From: Planctomycetota bacterium | Lineage (GTDB): Bacteria > Planctomycetota > UBA1135 > UBA2386 | Assembly (NCBI GenBank): GCA_014192625.1 | Contig: BJHM01000004.1 | Span: 1 to 64,000 of the forward strand | DNA: 64,000 nt | Reading direction: 5' to 3' | Shown: piece by piece, positions 26,215 to 35,234 of the stretch | How positions within the stretch are numbered: the stretch's first letter is position 1 | Layout: each line of letters opens with the position of its first letter | Program-made: the position numbers and the translations under genes | Notes under the pieces: model-generated | The model's input: only the letters and a program-made list of their open reading frames with translations | The model's database searches: none | What the model was told of the DNA's origin: nothing

Positions 26215-28077
26215 TTACTCAGCGATCCGCTTGCGTAGTTCTTTGAACCGGTGGTCGGCGCCTTCGATGACCTTGGCCAGTTCGAGGCACTCACGCGCTT
26301 CGGCACTTCGACCAAGGCGCAGCAAGAACTCCACCCTCGACACGTGCAGGTCCAGATCATCGGGCCGCTGCCGCAACGCCACTTCTACGAGTTCGAGTGC
26401 GCGCTTGGGGTTGCCGCGCTTGTCAAACAGGATCGCCATCTCGTGGTTGACCTCGCTGCGGCCAGGCGCCAAGCGGTTGGCCTCAACAAGCAAGTCGAGT
26501 GCTACATCCACCTCGCCAATGCGGCGGCGCACAACCGCGGCGTAATACAACGCCGGCCAAAATGATGGTTGCAGCTGCTGCCATGCGTGCAAATCAGCGA
26601 GCGCTTCTTTGGGCGAATTGCCGCGCAGCGCCTTATCGGCAGCGCGGGTTAGGCGCTTCTCGAAGTCGACCACATCGAGCGTGAGCATCGCCCGCACACA
26701 GAGATCCCGCGCTTCGATGTCGAGGTCACCCACACCGTTGGCGGCCACCAACTCTGCGCGCGCGTCGGGCCGCTTCTGGCAAGCGGCAAGGCACAGCCCT
26801 AGGTAGATGCGGTCTTCACCGGCAAGCAATCCGCGCAGGTCGAGCAGCCCTTCGATCACGTCATCTGGCGGCTTGCGGTCCAAAAGGTGCTCATGCAGAT
26901 ACTGCAACAGCACGCCAGCGCCGCGTTCCTCGACCTCCCACTCACCAGCGCGCGCCGTGCGCTCAAGCAGGCTGCGCAGGCCGCGCATGATCATTTCCCA
27001 TGCGTTGAGGTCACCTTCTTCGGCAAAATGTAACCGCGCCAAGTGTGCGAAAAAGTCAGGATGACCATCGACTAAAACGCCGCGCAGCCACAGCTCCCGC
27101 GCCGCAACCATGTCGCCACGATTGGCGAACAGGATGCCAAGGTTCTCAAGGCCACGCGCCGGCGGCGGATCGAGATGCGTTGCGTGCTGCAACCACGCCA
27201 TCGCCCGCTGATCATCACCCATCTCGCGCAACTGTTCGGCCACCGCCACGCAGCCGTCACCATCGGCTGGGTGCGCTGAGTAACAGCGGTCGAGAAACAA
27301 TCGCGCGGCATCATGGTCGATCTGGCTGCCCTGCAAGGCGAGCGACATCGTGGCCTGCGCGACGCGCAGCGCGAGGCCAAAGCCCGGATCCAAGGTCAGC
27401 GCATCGACGAACGGCTGCATCAACCCGGCGCGATCGTCTTGCACGTCGATCTGCAGATCACCACTCAGCAACATCGCGTTGTCGAGACCTTGCAAGAACC
27501 TGAAGAACGCTTGCCCACTGTGTGTGAGCACGGTGCGCGGCGGCTCATGAAACGGCAACTCCAGCATCCGCGCGAGGCGGCGTGCGAGCTGCAAAAGCCC
27601 AACGACTGGATCGTCGAGACCAATCACACCGCCCACCTTGTTGCTAAATCGCCCATCGGCGTCCTCTGCAAAGTAGACGTGAAACTCAACCCTTAGCCCC
27701 TTCGCAACCACAACCAGCTCGCCAGTCACCACGGCGCGCACTTCCGCCGTCTCGGGCAGCAAATCAAATGCGTCATCCGGCTCGGGCGGCGCATCCATCA
27801 CCACCCAGGTAACCGGCCCCTCCTCGGGCGGCGACTGCACTTCAAGCACGCCTGTCGGACCAATCCGGCCTTGGTTGAGCACTTGATGAACAAAGTCCGG
27901 AATGCGGCGCGCGAGCACGCCAAAATCGAGCTCGCCAAAACCGGTCTCGTTTGGCACCGCCAGCGGCAAGAACATGACCTCGGGCACCGGGCCTAGATCT
28001 TCCTGCAAGTCGTCGTCGTGTGCGCCGGTCAATGCATCACCCAGGCGGCCAGCGCAGGTCGCGGCCAGCGAGGACAT
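26215..28077 (-). CDS. large TPR-repeat protein
   Basis: A protein of about 605-620 residues without signal peptide. The first 180 residues form a beta-rich domain (LDFGVLARRIPDF, GPVTWVVMDAPPEPDDAFDLLP, RVEFHVYFAEDADGRF) that I do not recognise. The rest is helical repeats of TPR type, for example ALDLLVEANRLAPGRSEVNH and RALELVEVALRQRPDDLDLH. An ATG at 28077 overlaps the HIT gene by 41 bases; a TTG at 28032, just after the HIT stop, is the likelier start. A protein-interaction scaffold is the only function that can be inferred. Confidence 0.8.
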   Translation of the reverse strand: MSSLAATCAGRLGDALTGAHDDDLQEDLGPVPEVMFLPLAVPNETGFGELDFGVLARRIPDFVHQVLNQGRIGPTGVLEVQSPPEEGPVTWVVMDAPPEPDDAFDLLPETAEVRAVVTGELVVVAKGLRVEFHVYFAEDADGRFSNKVGGVIGLDDPVVGLLQLARRLARMLELPFHEPPRTVLTHSGQAFFRFLQGLDNAMLLSGDLQIDVQDDRAGLMQPFVDALTLDPGFGLALRVAQATMSLALQGSQIDHDAARLFLDRCYSAHPADGDGCVAVAEQLREMGDDQRAMAWLQHATHLDPPPARGLENLGILFANRGDMVAARELWLRGVLVDGHPDFFAHLARLHFAEEGDLNAWEMIMRGLRSLLERTARAGEWEVEERGAGVLLQYLHEHLLDRKPPDDVIEGLLDLRGLLAGEDRIYLGLCLAACQKRPDARAELVAANGVGDLDIEARDLCVRAMLTLDVVDFEKRLTRAADKALRGNSPKEALADLHAWQQLQPSFWPALYYAAVVRRRIGEVDVALDLLVEANRLAPGRSEVNHEMAILFDKRGNPKRALELVEVALRQRPDDLDLHVSRVEFLLRLGRSAEARECLELAKVIEGADHRFKELRKRIAE

Positions 28078-28441
28078 GAACGTGCAGATGAAATACCGAC
28101 TGGCCCGCGCGCAAACCGCTGTTGATCACGGTGCGAAAACCATCGTGCGCGACGCCAAGATCCCGGCAGATCTTGCCAGCAATCACGAGCAGGTGGCCAA
28201 GCACTGCCTGGTCTTCCGCAGTTGCATCGGCGAGGCACGGTAGCGGGCGCTTTGGCACGACCAGAAAGTGCACTGGCGCCTGCGGCGCGATGTCGCGGAA
28301 AGCGATGCACGATGGGTCTTCGTGTAGCAACTGTGCGGGGATTTCCTTGCGCAGGATGCGAGCGAAGAGGTTGTTGTCGTCGTAAATCAAGGCGTAGAGT
28401 TTGGCGGCAGTGGCTGCCGCCGGAAGGCAACGTGCAGGCAA
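28037..28441 (-). CDS. HIT-family (histidine triad) hydrolase
   Basis: A HIT-domain protein of the HinT type, about 117-134 residues. The family start LFARILRKEIPAQLLHED, the central DIAPQAPVHFLVVPKRPL block and the catalytic triad HLHVHVLAG are all present. These enzymes hydrolyse nucleoside phosphoramidates. The frame begins with an ATG at 28441, but a TTG at 28390 gives the usual short N-terminus (MIYDDNNLFARIL), so the true start is uncertain. The TPR gene follows immediately. Confidence 0.9.
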   Translation of the reverse strand: MPARCLPAAATAAKLYALIYDDNNLFARILRKEIPAQLLHEDPSCIAFRDIAPQAPVHFLVVPKRPLPCLADATAEDQAVLGHLLVIAGKICRDLGVAHDGFRTVINSGLRAGQSVFHLHVHVLAGRDLRWPPG

Positions 28442-28680
28442 AGAATAAGAACCGCAGCGCGCGCCTCAAGTAGCACTTGTCCCCAGTTGCCAAACGGATC
28501 TTGCCGCGCACAGAAAACGCCCATGCCATCGAGCGTCGGCCCAATCGTGGCTCCGACTTCAGAGCTCCCATAAGCAGCCTCGCAAGGACCCGCGCCCAAT
28601 GCCATGCCGCTCGATCGCTCAGGAAAGCGCCTAAGGTAGGGCGGTAACTCCGCAGCTCTTCGCTATGGTCATCGCCAGTT
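28442..28680. other. intergenic region between HIT and udk
   Basis: About 240 bases between two divergent genes. No coding sequence, repeat or hairpin with a T-run is visible. It must contain the promoters for both directions, but no confident -35/-10 pair can be named. Confidence 0.5.
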
Positions 28681-29370
28681 ATGGCGCACCCATCCATGCT
28701 CCGCCCTTTTCTCGTCGGCATCGCCGGCGGCTCAGGCAGCGGCAAGACCACGCTGACGCAGTTGCTGGCAACGCGCCTTGGGAGCCGTTGCTCAGTGGTG
28801 CAGCATGATGCGTATTATCGACAGCTCGCGCACCTACCGCCACAGGAGCGGGCGATGGTCAACTTCGACCACCCGGACTCGCTGGACAACGAGCTACTGG
28901 TCGCCCATCTAGAGCTATTGCGCGGCGGCACTGCGATCGAGCAGCCCGAGTACGATTTTACCACCCACACAAGGCGCGCAAAGACCACGTCCATCGCGGC
29001 TCGGCCGATCGTGCTCGTCGAAGGCATCCTCGTGCTGTCGCTGCAAAAGCTGCGGCAAGTGCTCGACCTGAAAGTGTTCGTCGATGCGGCAGCCGATGTC
29101 CGCGCGTTGCGGCGCGCACGGCGGGATGTTGAAGAACGCGGCCGCACACTCAACAGCGTGTTCGATCAGTGGTTTGCCACCGTGCGGCCGATGCACGACC
29201 GTTTCGTCGACCCAGCGCGCGTCTTCGCCGACGTGCGGATCGACGGCGAAGACCTAAAGAGGCGCGGCGTCGAACGGATCATGATGGAGTTGCAAAAGTA
29301 TCGCGGCGAACAATCCGTCGCCGCCTTGAGCACTCAGCGCACGCTGATGTCGGACGAAACGAGCGCGTAA
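28681..29370 (+). CDS. udk: uridine kinase
   Basis: A 229-residue P-loop kinase that phosphorylates uridine/cytidine in pyrimidine salvage. Walker A is GGSGSGKTT (about 16-24). The substrate region HDAYYRQLAHLPPQERAMVNFDHP, the VEGILVLS Walker-B-like strand, the RRARRDVEERGRTLNSV lid and the PMHDRFVDPARVFAD block are all typical. The last 37 bases overlap the 3' end of the convergent sppA. Confidence 0.94.
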   Translation: MAHPSMLRPFLVGIAGGSGSGKTTLTQLLATRLGSRCSVVQHDAYYRQLAHLPPQERAMVNFDHPDSLDNELLVAHLELLRGGTAIEQPEYDFTTHTRRAKTTSIAARPIVLVEGILVLSLQKLRQVLDLKVFVDAAADVRALRRARRDVEERGRTLNSVFDQWFATVRPMHDRFVDPARVFADVRIDGEDLKRRGVERIMMELQKYRGEQSVAALSTQRTLMSDETSA

Positions 29371-31160
29371 ACCTTCGCGCCGGCAGTGCCACTGATGTAG
29401 CCATCGAGCAAGAATCGCAAGCCAGCCAGCCGACCAAGACTCGCACGCAACAACTGCAACTTCGGGTCGAGCAGGGATGTGACCTTTGCGTCGAACAGCG
29501 TTTCCGCCAGCGAACTAGCAAGGTCGCGCGCATTAGGGGCATGGCGCACCTCGATGTCATCTGCGACCTTGGCTTCCTTGCGCACCATCACCAAAGCCTC
29601 GTTGAGGCCACCGATCGCATCACAAAGCCCAAGGTCTTTGGCCTGCGCGCCCGACCAGACGCGACCGCCGGCGATGCCTCGGACCGTCTCAGGGGCCATG
29701 TGGCGCGAGGTGGCAACGAGGCCGATGAAGCGGTCGTAGATGTCATCGACGATGCCCTGCATCGTGCTGCGTGCAGCCTCGGTCCACGGCCGGTCCATCG
29801 CATCCATCAGCGGTCCTTCGTCGAGCGCAACAATCTCACTGTGCACCCCGATCCGCCGCATCAAAGCTCCGACCTGCATCCGCGTGCTGAACACACCAAT
29901 TGAGCCAGTGATGGTGCCCGACTCGACGATGATTGGGCGGCCGATGCAGGTGACCCAATACCCACCGGATGCCGCCATCTCGCCCATCGAAATCACCACT
30001 GGCTTCTGCGCGGCAAGTCGTTCGAGGGCACGGCGGATTGCTTCGCTCGCAGTCGCTGAGCCGCCTGGCGAGTTGATGCGCACTACCACGCCCTTCACGT
30101 CCTGGTTCGCAGCCAGCGCATCAATCGCTTTGACCGCAGGCCCCGAGACGATGCCGGCGCCACTCTCGCCGTCCGCAATGCTGCCAGAGAGATGAAAGAC
30201 CACGAGTTCTTCGCCTTCACTCTCGTCTACTTCGCGGCGCGCGCTCAGCAAGCCAGTGAACATCGACAGCAGATCACCCTTCTTCTGTTTCTTCTTCGGC
30301 TGACCATCGACGAGTTCTAGGTCGGCAAGGCTTAGCTCCTTCTGCAGCGCTCGCTTGCCGCCTTCCCACGGCACCAGCGCGTCAACCAGCCCAGCTTCCT
30401 TGGCCTCGCTCGCTCGCAGCAGCCGCTTCTTCTGCAGCTCGCGCACCTTCTCTTTGGTCAACTTGCGCCCTGCGGCGACGCGCCGCACAACGTCGTCATT
30501 CATCGACTGCAACATCGCCTCGTAATGCTGGCGCAGATGCTGCGACATCTCGGCGAGCACGAACGGCTCAACCGCGCCTTTGAAGTCACCGACGCGCGTC
30601 ATCTCCATCTGCACGCCAAGCAAATCGAGCGCGTCCTTGAAGTGCATGACGTTCATCGACGCAGAACGGAAGTCGCACGCGCCGAGGTCGGCCATCAGCA
30701 CGCGGTCGCACAACGCGGCGATCTGCAAGCAGCCCGAGTCGGCGTTTTCGAGATAGCAAACGATCTTTTTCCCAGCGCTACGCACCTTGCCGATCGCTCG
30801 CTCAAGCTCAGCCAACTGCGGCAAGTTGAAGGCAAAGTCGCCGCTCAAATCAAAGAACAGCACAGCACCCTCCGCCTTGGCCAACACCTCGACAGACTCA
30901 AGAAACGCATAGAACGGCTTTGTGCTACCGCCGCCGCCAGTGAGCAGCGCCAGCGGCGAAAATATGGTCTCCGACAAGTCGGCATAACTGCCACTCGGCC
31001 GCAGCAGCACCACTTTGGGCAGCGCTTTTGGCTGGCCGACGACCGCCGGCTCGGCACTTGGCGTTGTCACCGGCGATGGCTCGACCGCTTGAGCCGCAAC
31101 AAACATGGGCAGCAAACCAATCGTGATGGGCAGCAGGATTTTTTTGATGAACGTGCGCAT
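29334..31160 (-). CDS. sppA: signal peptide peptidase SppA, long (67K) type
   Basis: A 608-residue two-domain serine protease of the crotonase fold (S49) that degrades leftover signal peptides in the periplasm. An N-terminal signal or anchor (FIKKILLPITIGLLPMFVAAQ) is followed by the N-terminal S49 domain with the general-base lysine in GDFKGAVEPF, and the C-terminal S49 domain with the nucleophile in MGEMAASGGYW. The linker is Lys-rich (KKKQKKGD). The ATG at 31160 precedes the signal; the frame runs upstream through the heptamer repeat, where it only encodes M-R-D-A-R-C-A units and is not credible coding. Confidence 0.93.
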   Translation of the reverse strand: MRTFIKKILLPITIGLLPMFVAAQAVEPSPVTTPSAEPAVVGQPKALPKVVLLRPSGSYADLSETIFSPLALLTGGGGSTKPFYAFLESVEVLAKAEGAVLFFDLSGDFAFNLPQLAELERAIGKVRSAGKKIVCYLENADSGCLQIAALCDRVLMADLGACDFRSASMNVMHFKDALDLLGVQMEMTRVGDFKGAVEPFVLAEMSQHLRQHYEAMLQSMNDDVVRRVAAGRKLTKEKVRELQKKRLLRASEAKEAGLVDALVPWEGGKRALQKELSLADLELVDGQPKKKQKKGDLLSMFTGLLSARREVDESEGEELVVFHLSGSIADGESGAGIVSGPAVKAIDALAANQDVKGVVVRINSPGGSATASEAIRRALERLAAQKPVVISMGEMAASGGYWVTCIGRPIIVESGTITGSIGVFSTRMQVGALMRRIGVHSEIVALDEGPLMDAMDRPWTEAARSTMQGIVDDIYDRFIGLVATSRHMAPETVRGIAGGRVWSGAQAKDLGLCDAIGGLNEALVMVRKEAKVADDIEVRHAPNARDLASSLAETLFDAKVTSLLDPKLQLLRASLGRLAGLRFLLDGYISGTAGAKVYALVSSDISVR

Positions 31161-31284
31161 GGGGCGCAAGGTAACCAGCGGCACCAGCGTTTGTCTTTGA
31201 TCGCGTGCCCAATGGGCTGCTTCCCGCGCAATCGAGTGCAGTGCTAGTAGCTGTGCTCGGTGAAAAACCGCGCGCTCAAAGTCA

Positions 31285-31431
31285 CATCGCACATCGCGCA
31301 TTGCACATTGCACATCGCACATCACGCATCGCGCATCGCGCATCGCGCATCGCGCATCGCGCATCGCGCATCGCGCATCGCGCATCGCGCATCGCGCATT
31401 GCACATTGCACATCGCGCATTGCACATCGCG
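31285..31431. repeat. 21 tandem CATCGCG-type heptamers
   Basis: An uninterrupted array of 21 seven-base units covers exactly 147 bases. Units 7-16 (31327-31396) are ten perfect copies of CATCGCG; the flanks are CATCGCA, CATTGCA and CATCACG variants. It lies in the gap between sppA and the photolyase gene (both minus strand). The rest of that gap, 31161-31284 and 31432-31463, shows no gene. Seven is not a multiple of three, so it is not selected as coding. Confidence 0.97.
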
Positions 31432-31463
31432 CTACGGCACGCTGCGGCGAAATCGCTGGGCCC

Positions 31464-32921
31464 CTAGCCGCCCCAGCGCTGCTGATAGACCTTGGTCTTC
31501 ACCTTGCGGACGGTGTTCTGCGAGCTCATCCACCGGATCAAACCAAAAATCTCACGGCGCGGCGCCCACGGCCGGTCGTAGCGGCCAAACACCCAGGCGA
31601 TGCCGGTGTAGGAGTTTGGATTGCGACCATCCAACGCGTAGCGATTATTGAGCTCGATCAAGATCTCCCACGCGTCCTGCGGCAAGGAGGTCCACTCGAC
31701 GACCTTCTTGCCCCACAGCATGCGCAAGTAGTTGTGGATCCGGCCTTCACCTACCAACTGCCGTTGCGCAGCATTCCACAGCGGGTCGTGCGTCATAGCG
31801 CTTTCAAACTGTGCCAGCGAATACACGTGTTGCCGCGCATCCTTCGCGCACTCCCCGAGCGTCTGCTTCGCCCATTCGGGCAGCGATTGGTATTCCGCAA
31901 AATCGTTGCGTTGCCAGCACATATTGTAGCCAAGCTCGCGCCACGTGATCAGTTGGTCGAGGAAGCCTTCCGCCGGCGCACTCATGCCAAGCCAGCCACG
32001 CTTGCCATCCGCCTTGGTCGCAAGCTTTGCAGTAGTCCATGACTCGTGCTTGGCCAACGCAGCAAACACCTGGTGCGGGCTTAGATGACCAAAGTGCAGA
32101 TACGGGGACAGGCCACTCGATGCCGCGGCGTCAGGGTCGTTGCGATCTTCGGCGTAGCGCTCTAGGTTTTGAATGAACTGTCGCAGCAACGCACCTGCCG
32201 CCACAGCGCCGCCAGGCACCGAGGCAACCGGCGGCACGCTGTGATCAATCGGCAGCGCCGACAACTCGGCGGCACTGCCCGACAGCAACTCCGGGCTAGC
32301 CGCTGGCCACCTGCGCAGAATCGCCGCCGGCAGCGGCATACTTTCAGGCAACTCCGCGCGGAGCGGATCACCGGTCGGAAAATCCTGCAGATGCGCCGCC
32401 AACTGCCGCTGCAGGAAGCGCCGAAAATCGACCGCTCGCGCGAACACTTTTTCAGCGGCGCGCATCGGCAACAAGCCGTTGCTGTCGACTTGCTCCAACT
32501 GCACTGGCAACTGCGCGCCGGCGGCCTGCACCATCCGCGGCAGGAAGAAGCAGGGAAACTCGTCCGTCACCACCGCGGCCGCTAGCTGTCCCATGGCAAG
32601 CAACAAGCCTTTGCCCGCGCCACGCTGCGGCTCGACGTAGGGATGATAGGTGACATTTTTCGCGGCGAACTCGGCGCGGTTGTCACGCATCCCTTGCAAC
32701 ACAAAAGCATGCAGTCGATCGCTGGCCCATTGATAATCGCAGCGCAATGCTTCTAGCACGACCAGCGGCTTGCCAAGTTCGCGGCTGAGTTCTGCGGCGC
32801 GCTGCAGGCCAAAGTTGGCCCGCAACCGCCGCGCCGAGGTCATCCAATAGAGGACGAACTCACCATTGCTACGAACCGGAGCGCTGTTGACCTTGGTGAT
32901 GCGGAGCGGTGGGACGGGCAT
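31464..32921 (-). CDS. phr: class II deoxyribodipyrimidine photolyase
   Basis: A 485-residue FAD-dependent photolyase that repairs cyclobutane pyrimidine dimers using light. It belongs to class II, with the signatures GEGRIHNYLRMLWGKKVVEW and LDGRNPNSYTGIAWVFGRYD in the FAD-binding C-terminal part. The N-terminal photolyase Rossmann domain starts GEFVLYWMTSARRLRANF. Class II enzymes are patchily spread in bacteria (Planctomycetes, Myxobacteria and others). The ATG at 32921 is the first in frame. Intergenic repeats flank it on both sides. Confidence 0.95.
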   Translation of the reverse strand: MPVPPLRITKVNSAPVRSNGEFVLYWMTSARRLRANFGLQRAAELSRELGKPLVVLEALRCDYQWASDRLHAFVLQGMRDNRAEFAAKNVTYHPYVEPQRGAGKGLLLAMGQLAAAVVTDEFPCFFLPRMVQAAGAQLPVQLEQVDSNGLLPMRAAEKVFARAVDFRRFLQRQLAAHLQDFPTGDPLRAELPESMPLPAAILRRWPAASPELLSGSAAELSALPIDHSVPPVASVPGGAVAAGALLRQFIQNLERYAEDRNDPDAAASSGLSPYLHFGHLSPHQVFAALAKHESWTTAKLATKADGKRGWLGMSAPAEGFLDQLITWRELGYNMCWQRNDFAEYQSLPEWAKQTLGECAKDARQHVYSLAQFESAMTHDPLWNAAQRQLVGEGRIHNYLRMLWGKKVVEWTSLPQDAWEILIELNNRYALDGRNPNSYTGIAWVFGRYDRPWAPRREIFGLIRWMSSQNTVRKVKTKVYQQRWGG

Positions 32922-33084
32922 GGCCGGATCTAGTTCGCAGGGTAGCGAGGCATGGATGCGGCAGCACGTGCCGAGAAAAAGCTATCGCCACCACTGTGCC
33001 GTCGGCCGGCAACGCAATGCAACCGCGACGAATGCGCGCGGTTTGTCTGTGCAGCGCGACTTCGAGGACCACTGCCAATCGCAC

Positions 33085-33230
33085 GGGTTCGCAGCGCGGC
33101 GGGTTCGCAGCGCACGGGTTTGCAGCGCGGCGGGCGCAGCGCAGCGGGTTTGCAGCGCAGCGGGTTTGCAGCGTAGGACGGCGGGCGCAGCGCAGCGGGT
33201 TCGCAGCGCAGCGCAGGACGGCGGGCGCTG
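33085..33230. repeat. GGGTT[CT]GCAGCG minisatellite
   Basis: About 145 bases containing six copies of GGGTT[CT]GCAGCG linked by CGG, GCGCAG or CGGGCGCAG spacers, plus related GGACGGCGGGCGC pieces. It lies in the gap between the photolyase start and the 3' end of the HTH-shikimate kinase gene. The whole gap, 32922-33259, contains no credible gene; open frames there only translate the repeat. Confidence 0.85.
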
Positions 33231-33259
33231 CGGGCAGCGAACAAGGTGTCCGCGCTCTG

Positions 33260-34033
33260 CTAGTCTTTTTGCTGCGCGGCGGTAACGCACAGCATCGCAG
33301 CAAGCTCATCGACGACCTGCGCAATCGTCTGGCCCGACGTCTCCACGGCGACGTCGGCCTGTCGATAAAACGGCTCACGGTCGGCAAGGATCCGCCGCAG
33401 ATCGGCAAACGCGCGATCGTTGTTCGCCATCGGCCGAGTATCCCCTTGCGCCAACACGCGCTGCCAATGATCCGCGGGCGCCGCCTTGAGCCATGCGGTT
33501 CGTGCCTGTGCGCGCAGCAGTGCGAAGCTCGTTGGCTCGACGACAAGGCCACCGCCGACAGCGACCACGCAAGGGTCCCGATCCGCCAGCAGTTGATCGA
33601 GCGCCAATCGCTCATGGCGTCGGTAGTAATCCTCCCCGTGCATCAAAAACATTTCGCCGATCTGCAGCCCGGTCGCCACCTCGATCTGCGTATCGAGTTC
33701 GACAAAGCGAACGCCGAGGCGCTCGGCGAGCAGCGGGCCAACCGTGCTCTTGCCAGCACCGCGCAAACCGAGCAGCGCGATATGCGTTCGCTGCGCCGCG
33801 GCTAGCGGTCCCAGCTTTCCGCCGCCGACCAGCGAAACGATGCCAACCTCCAAGGCCTGCGCCAGCGAAGCGAGTTTAAGCAACGAAGGATTGGCAGTGC
33901 CGCCCTCGACATCGGCGAGGAAGCGTTCGGAGATTCCAGTTCGCTCGGCAAGGTCGCGCCGCGTCCAGCCACGTGCTTTGCGTAGCGAACGAACGGTCGC
34001 GCCAAGGTGGACTAATAGCGGATGTTCGGGCAA
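33260..34033 (-). CDS. XRE-type HTH fused to shikimate kinase domain
   Basis: A 257-residue fusion. Residues about 8-62 are an XRE/Cro helix-turn-helix (VRSLRKARGWTRRDLAERTG, ISERFLADVEGG). About 85-250 is a shikimate-kinase fold with P-loop GLRGAGKSTVG, the ELDTQIE acidic motif, GEDYYRRHE, the VAVGGGLV loop and a DREPFYRQAD lid/adenine region. The same layout is known from BzdR/BoxR-type regulators of benzoate pathways, where the kinase domain senses an effector. Key kinase motifs are intact here, so a working AroK cannot be excluded. The TTG at 34033 is chosen because GAGGA sits just upstream; the open frame extends to 34288 inside wecB. Confidence 0.88.
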   Translation of the reverse strand: MPEHPLLVHLGATVRSLRKARGWTRRDLAERTGISERFLADVEGGTANPSLLKLASLAQALEVGIVSLVGGGKLGPLAAAQRTHIALLGLRGAGKSTVGPLLAERLGVRFVELDTQIEVATGLQIGEMFLMHGEDYYRRHERLALDQLLADRDPCVVAVGGGLVVEPTSFALLRAQARTAWLKAAPADHWQRVLAQGDTRPMANNDRAFADLRRILADREPFYRQADVAVETSGQTIAQVVDELAAMLCVTAAQQKD

Positions 34034-34037
34034 GGAT

Positions 34038-34042
34038 TCCTC
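34038..34042 (-). promoter_or_regulatory. ribosome binding site for the HTH-shikimate kinase gene
   Basis: On the minus strand GAGGA is followed by four bases and the TTG at 34033. It is the only good Shine-Dalgarno match near the conserved N-terminus and decides the choice of a TTG start over longer alternatives that would overlap wecB. Confidence 0.6.
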
Positions 34043-34100
34043 ACGGCAAAGGATAGCGGCCGCGCCACTCGATGCAGCGTCTACTGCCTGAGAAGGCCGT

Positions 34101-35234
34101 TCAGTGACGCGCGCGCAAGAATGCGCAGCAGCGGTCGACGATGCGCAAAGCAGCATGGCCATCGCCATACGGATTGCGCACCACAGCCATCGCTGCATAG
34201 GAAGCTTGGTCGTCGAGCAAGCGCACCGCCTCTCGCACGATGCGTTCGGGATCGGTGCCAACAAGCCGCACCGCACCAGCCAAAACACCTTCGGGCCGCT
34301 CGGTCACATCGCGCAACAACAACACCGGCTTGCCGAGCGATGGCGCCTCTTCCTGCACGCCGCCGGAGTCGGTCAGAATCAAGTCACACGCCTGCATCGC
34401 AGCGACCATGTCCGGATAGTCGAGCGGCTCGACAAGCTTTATGTGCGCGTGATCGCCAAGCGCCAACTTTGCCGCCTGCCGCACATTGGGATTGGGATGT
34501 AATGGATAGAGAATGCGGACGTCGGCGCGATCGGCGAGCCGCCGCAGCGCGATGCACAACTGGTCGAACGGCGCACCAAAGTTTTCGCGTCGATGCGCCG
34601 TTACGAGCACGAGCCGTTGGCCTTGCTGTACTTGAAACTTGCTCACTGCAACACGTGCCAAGGTCCACTGCAGCGCGTCGATGACTGTGTTGCCAGTGAT
34701 CTGCACCGACTCCGGCCGCACACCTTCGCGCAGCAGGTTGTCCGCCGCGCACTTGGTCGGCGCAAAGTTGAGTGCCGCCACCCGCGCCGCAAACATCCGG
34801 TTCTGTTCTTCGGGAAACGGCCTTCGCAGATCGCCAGAACGCAGTCCCGCTTCGACATGCGCAAACGGAATGTCCCGGTAACTGCAGCACATCGCTACGA
34901 CCATCACGGTGGTTGTGTCGCCTTGCGCCAGCACCAGCGCAGGAGCCTCCTCCTTGAGCGCAGGATCGAGCAACAAAAGCAGCTGCGCCGTCAACTCAGC
35001 GAGACTCTGATCGGGCCGCATGGCATTGAGATCGCGGTCGGGACGGATGCCGAAGAACGCAAGGGTCTGATCGAGCATCGCCCGATGCTGCGCCGTCGCT
35101 AGAACGCGCAATTCGACCTCGGGCCGTTGCCAAAACGCATGCACGACCGGCGCCAGCTTTACGGCTTCAGGCCTTGTGCCGATGACCGCCAGCACTCGCG
35201 GCGTTGCTCTGGAGCCTTTCTCAGTCATACGCAT
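34101..35234 (-). CDS. wecB: UDP-N-acetylglucosamine 2-epimerase (non-hydrolysing)
   Basis: A 377-residue GT-B-fold epimerase that makes UDP-ManNAc for surface polysaccharides. Motifs: GTRPEAVKLAPVV near the N-terminus, LAQGDTTTVM, FAHVEAGLRSGDL followed by PFPEEQNR, TAHRRENFG, PLHPNPNVR and LTDSGGVQEEAPSLGKPVL with RDVTERPEG. These define the family without doubt. ATGs at 35234 and 35228 are both possible; upstream open frame lacks conserved sequence. The next gene on the strand, HTH-shikimate kinase, begins 67 bases after the stop. Confidence 0.96.
   Translation of the reverse strand: MRMTEKGSRATPRVLAVIGTRPEAVKLAPVVHAFWQRPEVELRVLATAQHRAMLDQTLAFFGIRPDRDLNAMRPDQSLAELTAQLLLLLDPALKEEAPALVLAQGDTTTVMVVAMCCSYRDIPFAHVEAGLRSGDLRRPFPEEQNRMFAARVAALNFAPTKCAADNLLREGVRPESVQITGNTVIDALQWTLARVAVSKFQVQQGQRLVLVTAHRRENFGAPFDQLCIALRRLADRADVRILYPLHPNPNVRQAAKLALGDHAHIKLVEPLDYPDMVAAMQACDLILTDSGGVQEEAPSLGKPVLLLRDVTERPEGVLAGAVRLVGTDPERIVREAVRLLDDQASYAAMAVVRNPYGDGHAALRIVDRCCAFLRARH

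Noticed and set aside
31161-31427. N-terminal extension of sppA through the heptamer array
   Set aside because: It would add M-R-D-A-R-C-A repeats before a perfect signal peptide; the ATG at 31160 is clearly the start.
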